Assembly: GCA_045594565.1 (NCBI GenBank)
Contig: JAZNYT010000080.1
Location: forward strand, 1-8,357
Direction of reading: 5' to 3'
DNA length: 8,357 bases
DNA from: RGIG6353 sp045594565
GTDB taxonomy: Bacteria > Bacillota > Clostridia > Oscillospirales > SIG627
Below the pieces are notes generated by a model. It was given only the letters and a program-made list of their open reading frames with translations, was not told the origin of the DNA and did not search any database. How positions within the stretch are numbered: position 1 is the first letter of the stretch; each line of letters starts with the position of its first letter. The position numbers and the translations under genes were made by a program. Below, in pieces: positions 6,354 through 8,357 of this stretch.

Positions 6354-7037
6354 TTACTTATTGGGCGTTATTTTCTTCATAACGCCGTTTTCCATTCTCA
6401 TAACGAAATCAAACTTATCAACCTCGGTACACAAGCCAAAATCGGCTTCGGGGAATACGCTGTTCTGCGCTTTATCAAAGAATTTTGCACCCGACGTATA
6501 TTTCAGGCTTTCAACTTCTTTTTCCATATCAATGGTTGTGCCTTCAATAAGACTCTTTATGTAAGCGGCACAAAGGTTGTCCTCTTCTGTCTGTGCAGTA
6601 GCCATAAGTCCCATGCAAACAAGAGATACGTTTTCGGGATTTTTGCGCTTGATATATTCTGCTATTGCCTTGGCATTTACGAGCGAGCCGCCGAGAACCT
6701 CGTCGGCATCCACCGCATTAGCAATGCCCTGCGTTCCCGCACTTGTGGTATGAACTACGGTTTTGCCTTTGCAGTCAAGCTTCAATACGTCGGCCGGAGA
6801 ATTTCCCACGTCGAATCCGGGAAGAATTTTGCCCTCCCTTTCACCTGCTAAAATATAATCGGGATGCTCTGCTTTCAGCTTATATGCAATATCCTTGTCC
6901 CCCACGGGAATTATCTCTTTTGCACCGCTTGCAAAAAAATATGCCTCAACCGAAAAGGCTCTGAAAACGTCGATTACAACAGTTACTCCCTTTGCCTTCT
7001 TCGCTCCCTCTATCATGTGAAGAATTTCTATATTCAT
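6354..7037 (-). CDS. comB: ComB-family 2-phosphosulfolactate phosphatase
   Basis: A 227-residue protein of the ComB family, Mg-dependent phosphatases that release inorganic phosphate from 2-phosphosulfolactate to give sulfolactate, a step of coenzyme M synthesis in archaea and of sulfolactate formation in some bacteria. Recognisable blocks are DVFRAFS (23-29), AGEREGKILPGFDVGNSP (64-81), HTTSAGTQG (96-104) and EED (151-153), in the family order and at the usual length of about 230. I start at the ATG at 7037, with GAGAGG about eight bases upstream; an upstream frame extension to 7106 would begin before the predicted transcript start near 7071. It is first in an operon with a membrane protein. 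No phosphosulfolactate synthase (ComA) is nearby, so the real substrate may differ; this is uncertain. Confidence 0.88.
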   Translation of the reverse strand: MNIEILHMIEGAKKAKGVTVVIDVFRAFSVEAYFFASGAKEIIPVGDKDIAYKLKAEHPDYILAGEREGKILPGFDVGNSPADVLKLDCKGKTVVHTTSAGTQGIANAVDADEVLGGSLVNAKAIAEYIKRKNPENVSLVCMGLMATAQTEEDNLCAAYIKSLIEGTTIDMEKEVESLKYTSGAKFFDKAQNSVFPEADFGLCTEVDKFDFVMRMENGVMKKITPNK

Positions 7038-7077
7038 TTTGTAGTCCTCTCTTTTTACGGTTAATATCATATCTTTT

Positions 7078-7106
7078 ATTATATCACAACCGTTATATAA
7101 TTGCAA
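7078..7106 (-). promoter_or_regulatory. Sigma-A promoter of the comB-membrane protein operon
   Basis: On the minus strand TTGCAA (7106-7101) and a perfect TATAAT (7083-7078) are 17 bases apart. The transcript would start near 7071, about 34 bases before the ATG at 7037. The promoter sits immediately after the T run of the Fic terminator, so the operon is separate from the Fic gene. Confidence 0.8.
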
Positions 7107-7107
7107 T

Positions 7108-7145
7108 AAAAAACAAAGTGCAGCCTATACTCCAGACTGCACTTT
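7108..7145 (-). terminator. Rho-independent terminator of the Fic gene
   Basis: AAAGTGCAG (minus strand, 7145-7137) pairs perfectly with CTGCACTTT (7123-7115) around a 13-base loop. G and six T (7113-7108) follow. The stem begins four bases after the Fic stop codon. Confidence 0.85.
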
Positions 7146-7149
7146 AACT

Positions 7150-7752
7150 TTATAAGGAATCCGTCTTGAATTCAGAATAGTCCTCGTAATAATAACTGTG
7201 GTCTATCCCCTTCATATAAATTTCTCTGTCGTTTATTCTATCCGTCAAAGCATTTTTTAATATATGCTTTATTTCGATATCCTTTATAGGACTTCGTTCC
7301 ATTGCAAGAAGATAGTCCTCTTTATCAACAAAGCTCCAATCCACTACCTTGCCTATTTCCTTTTTCAGAATACAGTCTAGCCAGATACGGGTTGCTCTGC
7401 CGTTTCCCTCGCGAAAAGGGTGAGCGATATTCATCTCAACGTATTTTTCGATAATTTCATCAAAGGTAGTCTGTGGCATTTTATCAATGTTAGCAAGTGC
7501 TGCTTCAAGATACATAAGAGGCGCGAAACGGAAATTGCCTTTTGCAATATTGACGTCGCGAAGCTTTCCTGCGAAGTCATAAACATCCTCGAAAAGTGCT
7601 TTGTGAATAGCCATGAGAGATGCCGTTGTACCCGCCTCCAAGCGGTCAAGCACACCGCTTTCAAAAAGCTCTACCGCCTTTTTCTTGCTTATTCTTTCTT
7701 CCTCTCGCTTAAGCTCAACAGAAGAAGTTATACCAAGCCTATTTTCAAGCAT
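7150..7752 (-). CDS. fic: Fic-domain protein adenylyltransferase, class III (self-inhibited)
   Basis: A 200-residue cytoplasmic Fic protein. The catalytic motif HPFREGNGR (111-119) is complete: His111, Glu115, the GNGR phosphate loop and the second Arg at 122. RDVNIAKGNFRFAP (65-78) is the flap that holds target side chains. The C-terminus has SYYYED (186-191), matching the class III inhibitory motif (S/T)xxxE(G/N) of NmFic-like proteins except that the last position is Asp. Its Glu190 would block productive ATP binding until released, so no separate antitoxin is needed, and none is seen. Family members transfer AMP to protein hydroxyls; some modify DNA gyrase or topoisomerase IV, but the target here is unknown. 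The ATG at 7752 has GAGGTG five bases upstream. The gene is monocistronic. Confidence 0.93.
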   Translation of the reverse strand: MLENRLGITSSVELKREEERISKKKAVELFESGVLDRLEAGTTASLMAIHKALFEDVYDFAGKLRDVNIAKGNFRFAPLMYLEAALANIDKMPQTTFDEIIEKYVEMNIAHPFREGNGRATRIWLDCILKKEIGKVVDWSFVDKEDYLLAMERSPIKDIEIKHILKNALTDRINDREIYMKGIDHSYYYEDYSEFKTDSL

Positions 7753-7776
7753 ACTCTCACCTCAAATCTTTTCTAT

Positions 7777-7805
7777 ATTATAACATATTTTGATGTGTTT
7801 TACAA
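7777..7805 (-). promoter_or_regulatory. Sigma-A promoter of the Fic gene
   Basis: On the minus strand TTGTAA (7805-7800), a 17-base spacer and a perfect TATAAT (7782-7777). The transcript would start about 18 bases before the ATG at 7752. Confidence 0.78.
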
Positions 7806-7816
7806 GAAATTTATTT

Positions 7817-7855
7817 AAGGGGGAGTGTTTTTTATAAAAGCACTCCCCCTTTTTT
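7817..7855 (+). terminator. Strong Rho-independent terminator with no gene upstream on its strand
   Basis: AAGGGGGAGTG (7817-7827) pairs perfectly with CACTCCCCCTT (7841-7851); inner T and A runs extend the stem. TTTTTT (7850-7855) overlaps and follows on the plus strand. The nearest plus-strand gene ends at 5592, already terminated at 5625. On the minus strand the following sequence is only AT-rich (AAATAAATTTC), so termination there is weaker, although it could shield the Fic promoter at 7777-7805 from upstream transcription. Confidence 0.75.
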
Positions 7856-7910
7856 ACTCCGACTCACTGCGGCTTCGCACACTGCTCAGCCTTCGTTCCC
7901 TATATGGCTT

Positions 7911-7953
7911 GAATTTTCGTTCGCTACGCTAATTCGCTTCGCGGCGAAAATTT
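7911..7953. repeat. GC-rich imperfect palindrome with TTCGCT/TTCGC repeats
   Basis: AATTTTCG (7912-7919) is mirrored by CGAAAATT (7945-7952). The loop region carries repeated TTCGCT, TTCGCTTCGC words, echoing GGCTTCGCAC at 7871-7880. Its base composition differs from the surrounding AT-rich spacer. It looks like a dispersed intergenic repeat rather than a coding segment; no T run follows, so it is not a normal terminator. Confidence 0.4.
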
Positions 7954-7979
7954 CTCGCACACCCCACGAAAACTATATT

Positions 7980-8021
7980 ATGATATTATGATATCATGAT
8001 ATCATGATGTCATGATATCAT
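7980..8021. repeat. Tandem repeat of the 8-mer ATGATATC
   Basis: Five consecutive 8-base units begin at 7980: ATGATATT, ATGATATC, ATGATATC, ATGATGTC, ATGATATC, followed by a partial AT. Two units differ by one base each. Because ATGATATCAT is itself a palindrome, the array reads nearly the same on both strands and could form a hairpin or cruciform. Confidence 0.85.
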
Positions 8022-8025
8022 AAGG

Positions 8026-8199
8026 TTAATCCTTCTTTGCCACTTTTACCAAGCGGTATTCGGGGTTTCGTATAAGTACGCCTTCATTAACAGACGTATG
8101 TAATTTGCCTAAATATCCCTTAAAAGCTTCTCCTTTGATTTTATCAAGGTATCTTCTTCTATTTTGATATATATACAATCTGAGCAATTTCCCTGTATA
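8026..8199 (-). pseudogene. Possible C-terminal protein remnant, family not recognised
   Basis: An open frame of 57 codons ends in TAA (8028-8026) and is bounded upstream by an in-frame TGA (8202-8200). It contains no ATG; TTG codons at 8187 and 8178 lack a good ribosome binding site. The translation is protein-like, charged and balanced: NRRRYLDKIKGEAF, then GYLGKLHTSVNEGVLIRNP, ending YRLVKVAKKD. This looks like the end of a basic, possibly nucleic-acid-binding protein that lost its front part, but I do not recognise the family. It may also be chance. Confidence 0.3.
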
Positions 8200-8202
8200 T
8201 CA

Positions 8203-8357
8203 ATCTGTATAGCCGAAGAGAGTCGAACTATTATCGCCGAGCAAAGCCCTTTTTGGTCTAAATTCTCCCTTGTCGCTTGGAATACATAAAGTATTCCTGC
8301 ACTTCGCAGAAAAATTTATCCGCAAAAATCATCTTTCCTCGGTTCAAGGGAAGTTTC
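8203..8357 (-). repeat. Hairpin-rich segment, probable dispersed intergenic repeat, cut by the window edge
   Basis: Two adjacent perfect hairpins are visible: GGAATAC/GTATTCC (8279-8285 with 8291-8297) and CTGC/GCAG (8297-8300 with 8306-8309). TCCCTTG (8266-8272) also pairs with CAAGGGA (8345-8351), enclosing both. GCCGAGCAAAGCC (8236-8248) resembles the TTCGC-type words further left. The frames are broken by stops. Either a structured RNA or a copy of a genome-wide repeat would explain it; I favour a repeat. The strand is a guess and the right boundary is unknown. Confidence 0.35.

Larger units (their letters stand above)
7856..8357. other. Repeat- and hairpin-rich region without an intact gene
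   Basis: About 500 bases with no convincing complete gene. In order it holds GC-rich hairpin sequence with repeated TTCGC words (7861-7960), an 8-base tandem repeat (7980-8021), a short minus-strand protein remnant (8026-8199) and a hairpin-rich segment (8203-8357). No tRNA cloverleaf could be built: a T-loop-like TTCGA at 8223-8227 (minus strand) lacks a matching acceptor stem. Confidence 0.6.

Noticed and set aside
7038..7106. N-terminal extension of the ComB-family protein to 7106
   Set aside because: The extension covers the -35 and -10 boxes and lies before the transcript start; the ATG at 7037 has its own binding site and matches the family start.
7150..7752. Fic gene as the toxin half of a two-gene toxin-antitoxin system
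   Set aside because: No small antitoxin gene lies beside it, and the inhibitory motif is within the same protein at its C-terminus.
7980..8021. CRISPR array
   Set aside because: The units are 8 bases and directly abutting, with no spacers.
8211..8250. tRNA gene on the minus strand suggested by a TTCGA T-loop-like sequence
   Set aside because: Only four of five T-stem pairs form, and no acceptor, D or anticodon arms could be placed upstream.

Overview
The window looks like chromosomal sequence from an AT-leaning, low-GC Gram-positive bacterium, most likely an uncultured or gut-type Clostridia. This rests on strong GAGG-type Shine-Dalgarno sites, clean TTGnnn-N17-TATAAT promoters, short hairpin terminators and family content (MATE exporter, two AraC regulators, Gfo/Idh/MocA oxidoreductases, a YczE/YitT-like membrane protein, Fic). 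The taxonomic call is inference; no rRNA or marker gene is present.

Layout. (1) 49-2420: an AraC-family regulator (minus strand) diverges from a MATE transporter (plus strand) across a 119-base intergenic region; the regulator has a good sigma-A promoter and its own terminator. (2) 2380-2647: a gene-free stretch between converging units, holding a shared hairpin terminator and a 44-base perfect-ended inverted repeat that resembles insertion-sequence ends. (3) 2648-5625: two translationally coupled Gfo/Idh/MocA-type oxidoreductases (minus) diverge from a second AraC-family regulator (plus). The regulator has a near-consensus promoter, while the oxidoreductase promoter has a perfect -10 but no -35, as expected if an activator is needed. 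The likely logic is a small-molecule-sensing AraC protein switching on an unknown sugar or polyol oxidoreductase pair. (4) 5593-7106: a bidirectional terminator, then a two-gene minus-strand operon of a ComB-family 2-phosphosulfolactate phosphatase and a YczE/YitT-like membrane protein, with its own promoter. (5) 7107-7805: a single Fic-domain AMP-transferase gene with promoter and terminator, carrying a C-terminal self-inhibitory motif (class III). (6) 7806-8357: about 550 bases without an intact gene: a strong plus-strand terminator with no gene to serve, GC-rich hairpin sequence, an 8-base tandem repeat, a 57-codon protein remnant and a hairpin-rich segment that looks like a dispersed repeat.

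No CRISPR array, tRNA, rRNA, integrase or intact transposase was found. I do not see a clear new multi-gene system. The most open questions are the atypical second oxidoreductase, the ComB phosphatase without its partner synthase, and the repeat-rich right end.
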